From the NCBI RefSeq assembly GCF_027595985.1, contig NC_073313.1, positions 114,839,552 through 114,903,551 of the forward strand: DNA of 64,000 nucleotides, written 5' to 3'. Of the stretch, positions 12,399 through 24,535 are shown in pieces. The notes under the pieces were generated by a model. It made no database searches, was not told the origin of the DNA, and saw nothing but the letters and a program-made list of their open reading frames with translations. Origin of the DNA: Sorex araneus. Its lineage: Eukaryota > Chordata > Mammalia > Eulipotyphla > Soricidae. Within the stretch, counting starts at the first letter, position 1. Each line of letters opens with the position of its first letter. The position numbers and the translations under genes are program-made.

Positions 12399-13395
12399 AT
12401 GTTTTTTTAATTTTATTTTGTTGAAAAACCGTGAGATAGTTACAAGCTTTCATGTTTAGGTTACAGTCTCACAATGATCAAACACCCATCCCTCCACCAG
12501 TGCACATTCCCCCCACCGATGTCCCCGGTATACAAGAAAATGTAGGCAGAACTCTCCATGACATTAAGCTAAAAGCATCTTTAAGGATGAATATGCACTT
12601 ACCATGCAAGTGGAAGCAAACATAAACAAATGGGACTACATCAAACTAAGAAGCTTCTGCACTTCAAAAGAAGCAGTGACCAAAATACAGAAAGAGCCCA
12701 CAGAATGGGAAAGAATATTTACCCAATATCATCTGATAAAGGATTAATATCCAGGATATATAGGACACTAGTAGAATTGTATAAGAAAAAATCTTCCAAC
12801 CCCATAAAAAATGGGGAGAAGAAATGAACAGAATTTTTTTCAAAAAAAAGAAATACAAATGGCCAAAAGGCACATGAAATAATGCTCCACATAGCTAGTC
12901 ATCAGGGAGATGCAAATCAAAACAATGAGATATCACCTCACACCACAGAGACTGGCACACATTCAAAAGAACAAAAGCAACCAGTGCTGGTGTGGATGTG
13001 GGGGAAAAGGGACGCTCTTTCACTGTTGGCGGAAATGTCAACTGGTCCAAACTTTCTGGAAAACAATATGGACAGTCCTTCAAAAATTAGAAATTGAGCT
13101 TCCATATGACCTTGCAATACCATTTCTGAGAATATATCCAGAGGATGCAAAAAAGCACAGTAGAAATTACACATGTACCTACATATTCTTTGCAGCACTG
13201 TTCACAATAGCCCAAATCTGGAAACAACCCAAGTACCTTAGAACAGATGACTGGTTAAAGAAACTTTGGTACATCTACACAATGGAATACTATGCAGCTA
13301 TTAGGAGACATGAAGTCATGAAGTTTGCTTATAAATGAATAGACATGGAGAGTATCATGCTAAGTGAAATGAGTCAAAAGGAGAGGGACAGACAT
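12399..13395 (-). mobile_element. L1 insertion with 5' inversion (twin-primed)
   Basis: A reverse-oriented L1 3' tail (12,399-about 12,532, poly-T then cacccatccctccaccagtg) is joined to forward-oriented ORF2 3' sequence (about 12,533-13,395). The latter encodes [17 protein letters not shown] and [15 protein letters not shown] pieces. Direct repeats agcacaaatat at 12388-12398 and 13396-13406 bound the whole, so it is one insertion and not two. It is coding-dead. Confidence 0.78.
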
Positions 13396-13671
13396 AGCAC
13401 AAATATTTTTGAGCTTCTTATGCTCTGATCCTCCTTCAAAGCACTGGGCAAACAGTGGAGAAATTGTAAGACTACTCTTCATAAATTCTTTAGTATGTAA
13501 TCCCAGTTCAGTGATCCAACTACATCTTCTATTCTTTTTCCCTAACACAAAATTCTGTGCTCTTATTGTATCTGTATTATGTTTTCTAGTGCCAATTCTT
13601 AACCTGGTTACAATTATCTTGTTCCACAACCCCCAACACATTTAGTCAAGACTTAATCCAAGTAGCTCTGT

Positions 13672-13903
13672 AGCATTGTCCTCTTGTTTGTTGATTTGCT
13701 GGAGCATGCACCAGTAATGTCTCCACTGTGAGACTTGTTACTGTTTTGGGCATATTGAATATGCCACGGGTAGCTTGCCAAGCTCTGCTGTATGGGTGGG
13801 ATACTCTCCATAGCTTGCCAGGCTCTGCGAGAGGGACAGAGGAATCAAACCAGGGTTGGATGTGTGCGAGGCAAACGCCCTACCCGCTATGCTCCAGTCC
13901 CAA
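13672..13903 (-). mobile_element. RTE-tailed SINE (type B)
   Basis: The left tail is ttgtttgttgatttgctgga. The middle is gggcatattgaatatgccac. The right end has head sequence aggcaaacgccctacccgct. Confidence 0.8.
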
Positions 13904-14130
13904 ATATTCTACCAAATTATCCCCTGTTTTTCCAATAATCTGTTCACTTAAATCTATGTTCACAATTTACCAATTAATTTTGCATTTTCTTCTTCATTCC
14001 TCAATTACACTTCTGAAAGACTGAAGATATTTTATATACTTTCCCCCCCACACCACCTAGTGTGGATTATGTACCAATTAGCTCTTTCATTACCAGAACC
14101 CTACTTTACTATAGTAGAATAAGAAATTCT

Positions 14131-14804
14131 TAATTTTCTTAATGATCCCTTCTCTATCCCACCTGCCTTCTTCCCTAGCTCATGAGGCAGGCTTCCAACC
14201 ATGGAGCAATCTTCCTAGCCCTTGTCACTACTGTCCTTGGATCCTAGTCTCATGTTGTTTTATATTCCACAAATGAGTGAAGTCATTCTATGTCTGTCCC
14301 TCTCTCTGCCCCAAACTCATTTAACTTAGCATGATACTCTCCATGTATATCCATTTATAAGCAAATTTCATAACTTTGTCTTTCCTAACAGCTGTATAGT
14401 ATTCCATTGTGCAGATGTATCATAGTTTCCTCAACCAGTCGTCTGTCCTTGGCCACTCTCTGGTTGTTTCCAGATTCTGGCTATTGTGAACAGTGCTGCA
14501 ATGATGGTTGGGGGATTGTTCAGGACGGTAAATGTGTGCTGAAAGTAGATAAAGTGCCAATCATGATGGCCTCCCAGAATCTGTATTGCAAATATTAATG
14601 CCCAAAAGTAGAGAGAGAGAGTAAAAAGATAATTATCTGCCATAGAGGCAGGGGGTGGGGTGGAGTAGGGGTGATGGGAGGGATCCTGGGGATATTGGTT
14701 GTGGAAAATGTATACTGGTGGAGGAATGGGTGTTGGATCATTATATGAATGAAACTCAATCATGAAATCTTTGTAAATGTATCTCATGGTGATTCAATAA
14801 TAAA
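14131..14804 (+). mobile_element. L1 insertion with 5' inversion (twin-primed)
   Basis: The antisense ORF2 end (about 14,131-14,510, reading gtatagtattccattgtgca) is joined to the sense 3' UTR (about 14,516-14,804, with ggtggaggaatgggtgttgg and an A-rich end). Near-perfect 13-bp repeats aataagaaattct/aataagacattct flank it at 14118-14130 and 14805-14817. Confidence 0.72.
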
Positions 14805-14949
14805 AATAAGACATTCTGAATTTGGTCTATTTTTTCTTGGACCAAACCAATTAAGCAATATTTTAATATGGTTTCCCCAAATGTTTTCATATTGGTTTAG
14901 ATGCAAATCTAAGTGCTTTAATGAGACTCCAGCAAAGTGAATCGGCCTA

Positions 14950-15350
14950 CATGTCATGGAATCAGACTTTGTTCCTGCCTCTACCACTCTTATTGGGTAT
15001 CTCTTAAAGCACAAAATCTTGGGAGAATTTTATACTTCTTTTTTTTTTTGCTTTTTGGGTCACACCCGGCAATGCACAGGGGTCACTCCTGGCTCATGCA
15101 CTCAGGAATCACCCCTGGCGGTGCTCAGGGGACCATATGGGATGCTGGTATTTGAACCCGGGTCGGCCGTGTGCAAGGCAAACGCCCTACCCTCTGTGCT
15201 ATCACTCCAGCCCCTATACTTCTTAAGTTTATATTCTTTTGTAAAATGGAGACAATTTTGAATTTGCTGTCTACTTCATAGCATTGCTAGAGGATCATAT
15301 AAGAAGTTAAATGTAATACATAGAATGCATGAAGTGTTAAAAGTTAAATG
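14950..15350 (+). repeat. MIR SINE split by a younger SINE
   Basis: The MIR parts before 15,031 (tctaccactcttattgg) and after 15,225 (tgtaaaatggagacaatttt) read through if the type A SINE at 15041-15214 is removed. Confidence 0.55.
15041..15214 (-). mobile_element. tRNA-like SINE (type A), complete
   Basis: Poly-T and gctttttgggtcacaccc lie at the left, and the head tgctatcactccagcccc at the right. Direct repeats tatacttctt flank it at 15031-15040 and 15215-15224. Confidence 0.88.
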
Positions 15351-17139
15351 TGTGAAATGTTAAATATAAGTGCAAAATGTTTATGTTTCTTCTCTTCTTA
15401 ATAGAGAGTAGGAGAAGCATGCTGGTAGGATAGAGAAGAGTTGTGGTCCAATATAGAGATAATTTCAGAATAATTGTCAGTTTAGGATTTCAGAGCTTGG
15501 CAGATAGATGACTACATATACATATATTATATTTGTTTTAACCTCTGCTTACCTAGTGTTCTGTATTTTCTGTCCCTTATTATTCTATGAACTACAGGAG
15601 AAACTAATAAAAGAGATATGACATATAAAAGAGATGTGACATTAGCGGAATAGCTGAACTCCTAATGTGGCATAGAAAGTGCACATCTAGAGTATAAGTT
15701 TCAAATTGGTCAAGTGTATACAAGAAAAGGTAGCATGATCTAAATCATCTTTCTTGTATGCTGCCTATGAGAGGTATACATTAGTTTATTCCAGAAGTTA
15801 GAGACTCAGTAGTGTACAGAAACTATTTGGAAAAGGTTGCAACTGGATGTCAAAAAATAATGTGGGAGAAAATACACATCCACAGAGTTCCAAATGACCC
15901 TTTACTATGCAACAATGCTTCCAACACCTGCCTTGCACAGAGCATTAATGAGCAGTCATTTGAGTCAGGGAAGCAGTGATCATTGAATATATATTACATA
16001 TCAAATACACATCACTGCACTTTCCAACTTCAATCCTGCAGCAAAAGAAAACAGGGCTAAGGGGACTCTGAAAGGAGATGGGAGGAATGGAATATTTAGT
16101 TGTATTTCTACACTGCCCCAAGTCTCTTTTGCTTAAGTCTAGCTACTGCATCAGTGACAGAAAAGATACAGAAATAAATTGGAATTAATTATAATTTTTA
16201 AATTGGTTGGTTTACAAACATGAACAACTCTGCAACTGTGTATCTCATGGCGATTCAATAAAGCAATTAAAAATAAATAAAAAATTAATTGGGTTAGTTT
16301 TAACTTTTTTATACCTAAAAGTTATCTCCAAGTTATGCAGTTTTAAGGGTCAGAGAAAAGAATGGAGCCTATAACTATGGTTAAAGACAATAATCAGGGG
16401 CAAAGTCACATGTGTACTAACCACTCTGCTACAAACAAAATACCAACATAGGTTTTTATTCCCCATATTTCCTAAGGCACATAGTCATAATGGTTCATAG
16501 GATTCAGAACCTGTATAAGAAATGTTGCTGTTTTTCCAACTTCACTGATCTTTTTCTTGTCATGTGAAGGTAAAATAAACTTTGTGCACTATATATACAT
16601 GCTAATTATCAATGATGCATATTTGAACCTTATATCCTTCTTATATAACATCACAATTCAATGCTACTTCAAAAAAATCCAAGTTCTATCATAGTTTTTT
16701 TCAGATATCTAGAAAAGTAGAACTAACACACAAAATACATATTTTACTTGGCATAACATGTTGGAATGATAAATTCAAATTGACAAATGATATAATGGAG
16801 AAGTATTATGAAAGAGTTGTATCTTAATTTTTCCTGAAACGTTCCAGAATAGTTTTCAGCAAGTCTTTTTCACATATCTCTCTTCATTTCTAGAGAAAAA
16901 AAGGCCTAAACAAATGAGTCAAGTTGTAATCCACATTGAGGCGTTAGCTGGTGTTAAGTAATTATAAGACAGATGTATCACAACTCCTAAGCCTGAAAAC
17001 AACAGTATCCCAATAACAAGGTCATGGGTAACCTGGAGTTCTAATCAAGAGTGACTAATTGCTGCATCTCATTTAATAATTATAAATACATAGATTTGAA
17101 ATCAACTTTATATTATTTATATCTACTTATATGTGGGGG
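15351..17139. other. AT-rich intergenic sequence with a short L1 tail
   Basis: No gene is visible. At 16,205-16,290 there is a short forward L1 3' end (gtatctcatggcgattcaat, then an A-rich tail). Confidence 0.45.
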
Positions 17140-17480
17140 CACACCCTGCAGTGTTCTGGAATTATCTCAGCAGAGTGCTTAGAGGACCATCCAATGCCAG
17201 ACACTAGATTTCATTCTTAATATTTTTATTTAGGTACCATGATTATACATAGTTATTCATAGTTGAGTTTCAGGCACACAATTTTTTAACACTGATCATA
17301 TCACCAGTTTCAACTTTCCTCTACCAATGACACCAGTTTTCCTTCCAACCTGCAAGCCTGACTCCTTCACTGGCACATTTTTAAGTTTAATTCTTAGAGT
17401 TGAGATATTGTAATTTCAGTTTTGTTAATCCTGTGGTTCACATATATAGATCAATTGCATTTTTAAGTCTTCCTTTCAAT
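17140..17480 (-). mobile_element. Degraded SINE fragment and old LINE fragment
   Basis: Positions 17,140-17,220 look like a partial type A SINE (gcacaccctgcagtgttctg). Positions 17,225-17,480 resemble an old antisense LINE end (tttcaggcacacaattttt). Both are heavily diverged. Confidence 0.35.
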
Positions 17481-17969
17481 GGGTGCTGATGGAGATCTTG
17501 GTATATTTTCATAAACTCATCTCTGACTGTAGGAGGTCTGTTGAATTGATCCAGTTGACTTATATATGGAAAAAACTCTCTATTTCAGTAAGAGCTTAGA
17601 GACTTGAGATATAGTGGCAGGTATTACAGTGTTATTTATTCAGATAAATACTATTTACCAATTACCCCTTGTTTGTGTTTTAACAAGCGATACATACTAA
17701 TTATTTCTTGTTTGTGTTTAAAGAAGAGACCAACTGAAAGGGGAGAGATAGAATTAGGGAAGACAGCAAATAAAAGGAAAACAATTTTTCAGAACTGGAT
17801 TAGGCAGAATATGGGGTAAGGTAAAAGGATGCAAACAACCGAGGGAAAATTGCTGAGACGAGGAGGAAAAGTCGTAGGTGAGACTGGGGTGGGATGAAGA
17901 CCGGTAGTATGATTACTATGAAAAACTCATGTTTTGTTTACAGAAGTAGATTTGAACATCAACTTCTTC

Positions 17970-18155
17970 TTTGTACAGCCAGATGACCTTGGCAAAATTC
18001 TTTCATCCCTCTGTTCCTGTTCACTTATCTGTAAAAACGTCAATAATTATAGTTACTATACCTATTTTTTAGAGTTGTAATAATTCAAAATAGCACATAC
18101 AAAGTGACTGTCTTATGGTAGCTACTCAAATGAGGACAATTATTAATTATTATTA
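17970..18155 (+). repeat. MIR SINE
   Basis: The core follows MIR order: agatgaccttggcaaaattc, cacttatctgtaaaaacgtc, gagttgtaataattcaaaat, gtagctactcaaatgag. Confidence 0.6.
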
Positions 18156-18689
18156 CTGTCATAGTAGTTACTGTTATTGTTAGAGACAGTAACTTTATTT
18201 TCAGTTACAGTATTGTTTGACAGTAATGAACCACAAATAAATAAGTTTACATAATTCTCAGCAATAAAATGTACATAGATAAAGGAAGACTCAGAAAGGC
18301 TTCCAGATGTCATTTTAGCAAAAGAATCTAGAACATTCCTGGGCATAGTAAAAGATAATAGAATTTTATTATGTTATTTTATTATCAGATATTCTACAAC
18401 ATGTCACTCTTACAACAATGGATTTCAGTCAAGAAATACATGTAAAAATGCTTTAATTTTACATATTTGCTTTTGTTTTTTTCCCCAAGAGTTTTTGAAT
18501 TTTATTTTGTCTTTCCTAGACATACTTTGTTGTTCATAGCAATTTCTTTTCCAATTCTTTAAAATATAGAGTAATGTCAAATTTCAATTTTATGTTTACC
18601 AAGAATATTAAGACAAAATTTCTGCACATATTTGTACATAGTATTAATAAAATTCTTCTTTGGTTGATTTTATCCTTTATTAGTTTCTG

Positions 18690-18865
18690 GTTGTTGGTTT
18701 TTTTTTTTGGTCACATATAGTGGTGCTCAGCCAAGGCTTATTCTTGTCTCTGAGCTCAAGTGTCACTCCTGGCAGGGTTCGGGGACCATATGGGTTCTGG
18801 GGACTGAACCCACGTTGGCTGCAAGCATAGCAATTTCCATACTTCTTTCCTAACACTCCAGATCC
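18690..18865 (-). mobile_element. Old tRNA-like SINE (type A)
   Basis: T-run and ggtcacatatagtggtgctc lie at the left. The middle is gtcactcctggcagggttcg. The right end is a diverged head, ttcctaacactccagatcc. Confidence 0.7.
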
Positions 18866-18934
18866 TAATTTATCTTCTTAAATGACTTTAGTAGGTGGAT
18901 TTACCTAGGCTTAATAATAAAATGTTTTTATGCT

Positions 18935-19130
18935 TGTTTGCTTTTTTTTTATTTATGTATTTATTTATTTATTTATTTGGGTTTTGAACCACACACGACT
19001 CTGTTTGGGGTTTACTCATGGAAATGAGCAACTGGTTGTGCTCAGTGGTCCATAAGGGGTGCAAAGGGTCTAAGCCGGGCTGTCAAGGTCCACGTGCCTT
19101 ACCAGCTATGCTATCTCTCCAGACTTCTGC
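18935..19130 (-). mobile_element. Old tRNA-like SINE (type A) with TTTA tail repeat
   Basis: A (TTTA)n run at about 18,950-18,978 precedes gggttttgaaccacacacga. The right end gctatgctatctctccagac is the head. Confidence 0.65.
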
Positions 19131-19722
19131 TTGCTTTAATTTAAGTTTACAAAAGTAATTTTTCATAGAGCATATGAAATAAGTTATTTCCTTAGGTGGG
19201 AAAGACAAAGTTGGGGAGCCAGAACCTCTAAAGAATTTCTGACGCTAAAGAGTTACAGTTTATAATTCTGATGCAACTTTTTGTTCTGATGCAAGCTAGC
19301 AGTAAACATGTCTTATAGAGAAACACAATGTATCAAGGGTGAAAGCTAAATATTCTCTCCTTCAATTCATCATTATAATAGTATTAGATAAATAGGTCAA
19401 ATTAAAATGTTAATTTACTGTTGCTAACAACTTAGAGCATATTTTTAAAAACTACAAGCAGGATAGAAAGAGTAAATATTGCTGCAGCAAAAAAAGTCCT
19501 CCCTTCCTTGGGAGAGAAAACTCTAGTTTTGCTTACCAAAATATCCATATTAATGCGATTGCTACATGTGATTCAGGCATGTCTTACATTAAGAATTTGT
19601 TTCATTAAAGATATTTCTACAATTAAAAAGCTGCCTTGCATGAAATATTTAATAAAACATCTAACTGTTCTGTAAGATGCAAATCCTATGTTAATTTTTT
19701 ACATCTCAAAAGAAGTCATTCT
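19131..19722. other. Intergenic, nothing recognised
   Basis: AT-rich unique sequence with no gene visible. Confidence 0.45.
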
Positions 19723-19892
19723 TGGATCGGAGTGATAGCACAGCAGATAGGGTATTTACCTTGCATGCTCCCGACCTGGCTTCGATCCCTAGCATCCCAT
19801 ATGGTCCCTCAAGTACCACCAGGAGTAATTCTTGAGTGCAGAGCCAGGAGTAACCCCTGAGCATCGCCGGGTATGACCCAAAAAGCAAAAAA
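19723..19892 (+). mobile_element. tRNA-like SINE (type A)
   Basis: The head is ggagtgatagcacagcagat with B box cttcgatccct. The body has atcccatatggtccctcaag. The end is gggtatgacccaaaaagc with an A tail. Confidence 0.85.
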
Positions 19893-20267
19893 AGAATAAA
19901 GAAGTATTTCTTTGTTTCTAACATGTAGCTACTGAAATCTAGCTTTGACTTTGAATACCCAGTTCTGACTGTCCTCACTATGAATCAGTCATATCCAAAT
20001 CATTAGTCTGTGACACTTTCAAAATGACAATGTGAGACAATGTGAGATTCAGCTAGAAAGAAAGCACAAATGTTATGGAAGTAAAGACTTCTTTGAGGGA
20101 TAGCAAAATAAAGTAATTAAATCTTAGTAAGATGAGATTAAACAGTTTCATCTATTCTACTGGATACTCAGGATCAAATGTTGCCTAATTATTACATATC
20201 ATCATTAATATTAATGAGGTTTATATACTCTAAAAAGCAGCATCAACATAGAAAAAAAGGCTTATTG

Positions 20268-20452
20268 GGGCACAGAGTGATAGTACAGTGGGCCAGGTGC
20301 TTGCCTTGCATGTGACCAACCCAGGTTCGATCCCTGGCATCCTGTATAGTGCCCTGATCAATGCAGGGAGTGATTCTTACGTTCAGAGACAGGAATAAAT
20401 CCTGAGCATTGGTGGGTGTGCCCCAAAAACCAAAACCAAAGGAAAAAGGAAA
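20268..20452 (+). mobile_element. tRNA-like SINE (type A), diverged
   Basis: The head is cagagtgatagtacagtggg with B box ggttcgatccct. The end is ggtgggtgtgccccaaaaac. Confidence 0.78.
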
Positions 20453-20479
20453 AAAGCCATTTTCTAACATCTTGTTCTA

Positions 20480-20640
20480 ATGCACTTGAAGTAATGCAGT
20501 AAGAAAGGACAAATTTCAAATATAAGCCCCATGCATATTTTTTGTGTAACTTTAAGCAAAGTTAACTTCTCTGAGTCTCTATTTATTTGTAAAATGGAGA
20601 TGTAAAGTCTTCTATGTCAAATGTATTCTATTAAATAAGA
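20480..20640 (+). repeat. MIR SINE fragment
   Basis: The core reads gtaactttaagcaaagttaa, ctctgagtctctatttattt, gtaaaatggagatgtaaag. Confidence 0.5.
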
Positions 20641-21265
20641 GGTCATGAATATATATCACTTGACGGCATAGTAAATATTTATTTATTGTCCCTTATGAGC
20701 CCCTTTCTTCCCAAAATTCCTTCTTTTACTTCCACAATCCATTCTGTTTCCTGTGGTTTTTAAAAATTGAAGCACTCACATCACAGTTCCTTCCTTACCT
20801 TCTGCTTACTGCTCCACCACTCCAGGTGAGGCTTGACTCTAACTGACATCACTGGGTCTTCTCCTAAATGGGAAGCAAGGCATCTACCTTCTGGCTTGCT
20901 AACAGCAACCTCCAGACCCAACCTGCACTCCATTAAGTGCACATAGCACAGCTCTTTCCCTGACCTTCTTGCTCTCCTCTAGTCCAGGCGAAGCTGGCCT
21001 CTAGCTGACATGACTGGGACTATTCTGGAACAAGAGGCAGATTCCCTCCTTTCAGCTAGGTCCCAACAGATGTCGCACCTGATCTGTGAAAACATGTAGA
21101 AGCCCACAAAGTTCAATGAGAGGAAACAATAACAGAAAGGGCATAAATTACACCAAATATTTCAGTAAATTCTCAGACCGTGGTCTTCAGTAACATTATG
21201 ATAAGGATGTTCAATGAACTCAAAGGAGCAAGACACAGGTAGTCAGCAAAGCACAAGAAAATATA

Positions 21266-21459
21266 GGGTTGGAGGGGCTGGAGCAATAGCACAGCGGGTA
21301 GGGCATTTGCCTTGCATGCGGCCGACCCGGGTTCAATTCGCAGCATCCTATATGGTCCCCCAAGCACCGCCAGGAGTAATTCCTGAGTGCATGAGCCAAG
21401 AGTAACTTCTGTGCAATGCGGGGTGTGACCCCAAAAGCAAAGAGCAAAAAAAAAAAAAG
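21266..21459 (+). mobile_element. tRNA-like SINE (type A), complete
   Basis: The head is ggagcaatagcacagcgggt with B box gggttcaattcg. The A tail is at about 21,445-21,458. Direct repeats gaaaatata flank it at 21257-21265 and 21460-21468. It sits right beside an older SINE. Confidence 0.85.
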
Positions 21460-21468
21460 GAAAATATA

Positions 21469-21615
21469 CGGCTGGAGCTGTACAGAGGATAGAACATTTG
21501 CCTTGCACATGGCTGACACAGGTATGACTGGCACTCCTTACTGTTCCCCAAGCCCTGCAAGAAGTGAACCTTAAACACAGAGCCAGCTGTAAGCTCGTGG
21601 TGCCGCTGATTGTGG
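21469..21615 (+). mobile_element. Old tRNA-like SINE (type A)
   Basis: Diverged head ggctggagctgtacagagga and the body ccccaagccctgcaagaagt. Confidence 0.6.
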
Positions 21616-22051
21616 CCACTTCACAAAATAAGAGTCAAAATCGAAAAAGTACTTCAATCAAAAATGAAAAAAATAAAGAGCATGGTAGGTGATATTAAAG
21701 AACTCAATAGAAACTCTGAACAACAGAATCATAGCAGCTGAGCAAAAGATCAAGGAGCTCCAAGATGAGAAGGATGAAACCATGAGGAGACAGCAAAACG
21801 TGGAAAATAGTCTTACAAGATTTGGACAGCATACCAGAGAACTATGAGATGAGTTTAAGAGGAACAATATAACAATCATCCGAGTTCTTGAAGAACAGGA
21901 GAGAAAATGTGATACAGAAAAAATGTTAAAATATCTATAAGAATTTCCCAGAGTTGAGGAATATAGGCACTAAGACCCAAGGTTCCTAAAAGGTCCCAAT
22001 GAAAATAGACTCAAACTCCAAGACATATTATACTCAAAATGGTAAAATCCA

Positions 22052-23492
22052 TAGTTGTTTTGATCTGCATCTCCCTGATGATTAGTGACGCAGAGCGTTT
22101 TTTCAAATGCCTTTTGGCAATTTGTATCTCTTCCTTAGAAAAGTTTCTGTTCATTTCTTCACCCCATTTTCTGATGGAGTTGGATGTTTTCTTCTTGTAG
22201 AGTCAGCCAGTGTTTTATATACCCTTGATATCAACCCCTTATCGGATGGGTATTGGGTGAATTTCCTTTCCCATATTGTAGATTATCTTTGTATTTTGGT
22301 CACTGTATCTTTTGCAGTGCAGAAGTTTCTTGGTTTAATATAGCCCCATTTGTTTATCTCTGTTTCCACTTGGTTGGTCAGTTGTGTGTCATCTTTGAAG
22401 ATACTTCTAGCTTCAATATCACTATCATGGAGGGTTTTGCCGACCTTGTCTTCGATGTACCTTACGGATTGTGGTCTGATGCTGAGGTCTTTAATCCATT
22501 TTGATCTGATTTTTGTGCATGGTGTCAGGTCGAGGTCTAAGCCCATTCTTTTGCCTCAAACCACAGAGAATGCCACACATCCAAAAAAACAAAAGCAACC
22601 GCTGTTGGAGAGGATGTGGGGAGAAAGGGACCCTTCCACACTGCTGGTGGGAAGGCCGACTGGTTCAGCCCCTTTGGAAAACAACATGGACGCTCCTCAA
22701 AAAATTAGAAATTGAGCTTCCATGATCCAGCAATACCACTTCTGGAAATATATCCCAGAGAAACAAAAACGTATAGTCGAAATGACATCTGCACTTATAT
22801 GTTCATCACGGCACTGTTTACAATAGCCAGAATCTGGAAAAAAAACTCGAGTGCCCGATAACAGATGACTGGTTAAAGAAACTTTGGTACATCTATACAA
22901 TGGAATAATATGCAGCTATTAGAAAAGATGAAGTCATGAACTTTGCACATAAGTGGATCAACATAGAAAGTATCATGCTAAGTGAAATGAGTCAGAAAGA
23001 GAGGGATAGACACAGAAAGATTGCACTCATCTGTGGAATATAAAATAACAGTGTAGGAGACTAACACCCAAGGACAGTAGTATATAATACCAGGAGGTTG
23101 GCTCCATGGCTTGGAAGCTGGCCTCACATGCTGGGGGAAAGGCAGCCCGGATAGAGAAGGCAACACCAAGTAAAATGTGGTTGGGGATCCAGCATGAGAA
23201 GAGAGATGCGTGCTGAAATTAGACTAGAGACTGAACATGATGGCCACTCAATAATCCTATCGCAAACCACAACACCCAATAGGAGAGAGAACAAAATGGA
23301 ATACCCTGCAACCGAGGTGGGGTGGGGTTGGGGGAGGGGATTGGAGTATGGGAGGGATACTGGTTCATTGGTGGTGGAGAATGGACACTAGTGGAGGGAT
23401 GGGTTCTAGAACATTGTAGGAGGGAAACACAAGCACGAACATGGGTAAATTTGTAACTGTACCCTCACAGTGACTCACTTATTACAAAATTA
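22052..23492 (+). mobile_element. L1 insertion with 5' inversion (twin-primed)
   Basis: Antisense ORF2 sequence (22,052-22,553, starting tgatctgcatctccctgatg near its left end) is joined at about 22,555 to sense ORF2/3' UTR. The sense part encodes the broken C-terminal frame with CWRGCGEKGTLPHCWW and ends in an A-rich tail. Direct repeats aaaatggtaaaatcca flank it at 22036-22051 and 23493-23508 (16 bp, perfect). It is coding-dead. It lies inside the older HAL1/L1-like element. Confidence 0.85.
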
Positions 23493-24371
23493 AAAATGGT
23501 AAAATCCAAAGGAGGAGACAATTATTGAATGAAGCAAAATCAGGAAAGAGCTTAAATATAAAGAAAAGCCCACAAGATGTACTTCAGATTTTTTTCTTAA
23601 TAAAATGGGAGTGTATACACTAGAAGAATATGGAAGGATATAGTACAAAAACTCCACAAAATGAGCACCTCACAAAGAATAATATACCCAGCTAGATTAT
23701 CATTCATATTTGAAGGAATGATGCAGAGCTTCATGGACAGGAATTTATTAATGGAATTTATAGCCTTGAAACCAGTTTTGCAATAAGCATTAAAAGAGCT
23801 CCTTTAAAAGACAGAAGAAACTTCTCCACAAGTGGCATTAAATATGGCACTCAATAATGGTGCATATGGTTGCCCTCTACTGGATTAAGTTTAAAAATAT
23901 AGCAATTAACTATCACAAACTGACTTTTTAAAAATTAATTTTCTGATAATTTAATTTGCCATTCCTTCAAGTTTTGTTTGAACAAGTTATATGAAACAAA
24001 TGTGTTGTATGTCTTCCGAGGGTGCAGGCTGGGGAGGGAGTGGGATAGGAGGGAATCTAGCGTCATTGATGAAGGGAAAGGGACATTGTCGGTGACCAAA
24101 CAAAAGGCCCTCCACAATTATTTAAACTGTTATCAATGATTTATGTTGGTTTTCATCATATATATTTATTTATAGACACATACATAACATATGTTTACAT
24201 AATTGTATACATTTTAGTGGTATAATGGAATATCTATCAAGCTATATGTTTCCACATTACTCTTGTATCACTGAAGTATTGATATCTCTGGATCACAATC
24301 CATTGGACACTGTCTCTCCTTCACTTCCCCCTCTGGTAATCTCAGTTAATGTATTTTGCCCGTTAAGTAGA

Positions 24372-24535
24372 GGGACCAGATTGATAGCACAGCTGTAGGG
24401 TGCTTGGCTTGCACATAGCTGACCTATGTTCTACCCCCAAGATCCCGCAGGTCCCTACTAGTATGCCTGAGTGCAGAGCCAGGAGTAAGCCCCGAACACT
24501 GCTAGATGTGGCCACCAAACAAGCAAAAACCCAAA
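24372..24535 (+). mobile_element. Old tRNA-like SINE (type A)
   Basis: The head is gattgatagcacagctgtag. The body has gagtgcagagccaggagtaa. The end is gatgtggccaccaaac. Confidence 0.7.

Larger units (their letters stand above)
20780..23890 (+). mobile_element. Old HAL1/L1-like element interrupted by younger insertions
   Basis: Outside the younger inserts, 21,620-22,035 and 23,509-about 23,870 read as L1 ORF1-type sequence. Examples are the remnant RNNITIIRVLEEQE, and later a stretch (about 23,660-23,700) corresponding to the ORF1 C-terminal region. Upstream, 20,790-21,065 holds two imperfect copies of a roughly 100-140 bp unit that could be 5'-UTR repeats. Two type A SINEs and an inverted L1 have inserted. 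No open frame remains. Confidence 0.55.

Noticed and set aside
22350-22725. 121-codon frame in the L1 block
   Set aside because: It crosses the inversion joint between antisense and sense L1 arms and is not a functional frame.
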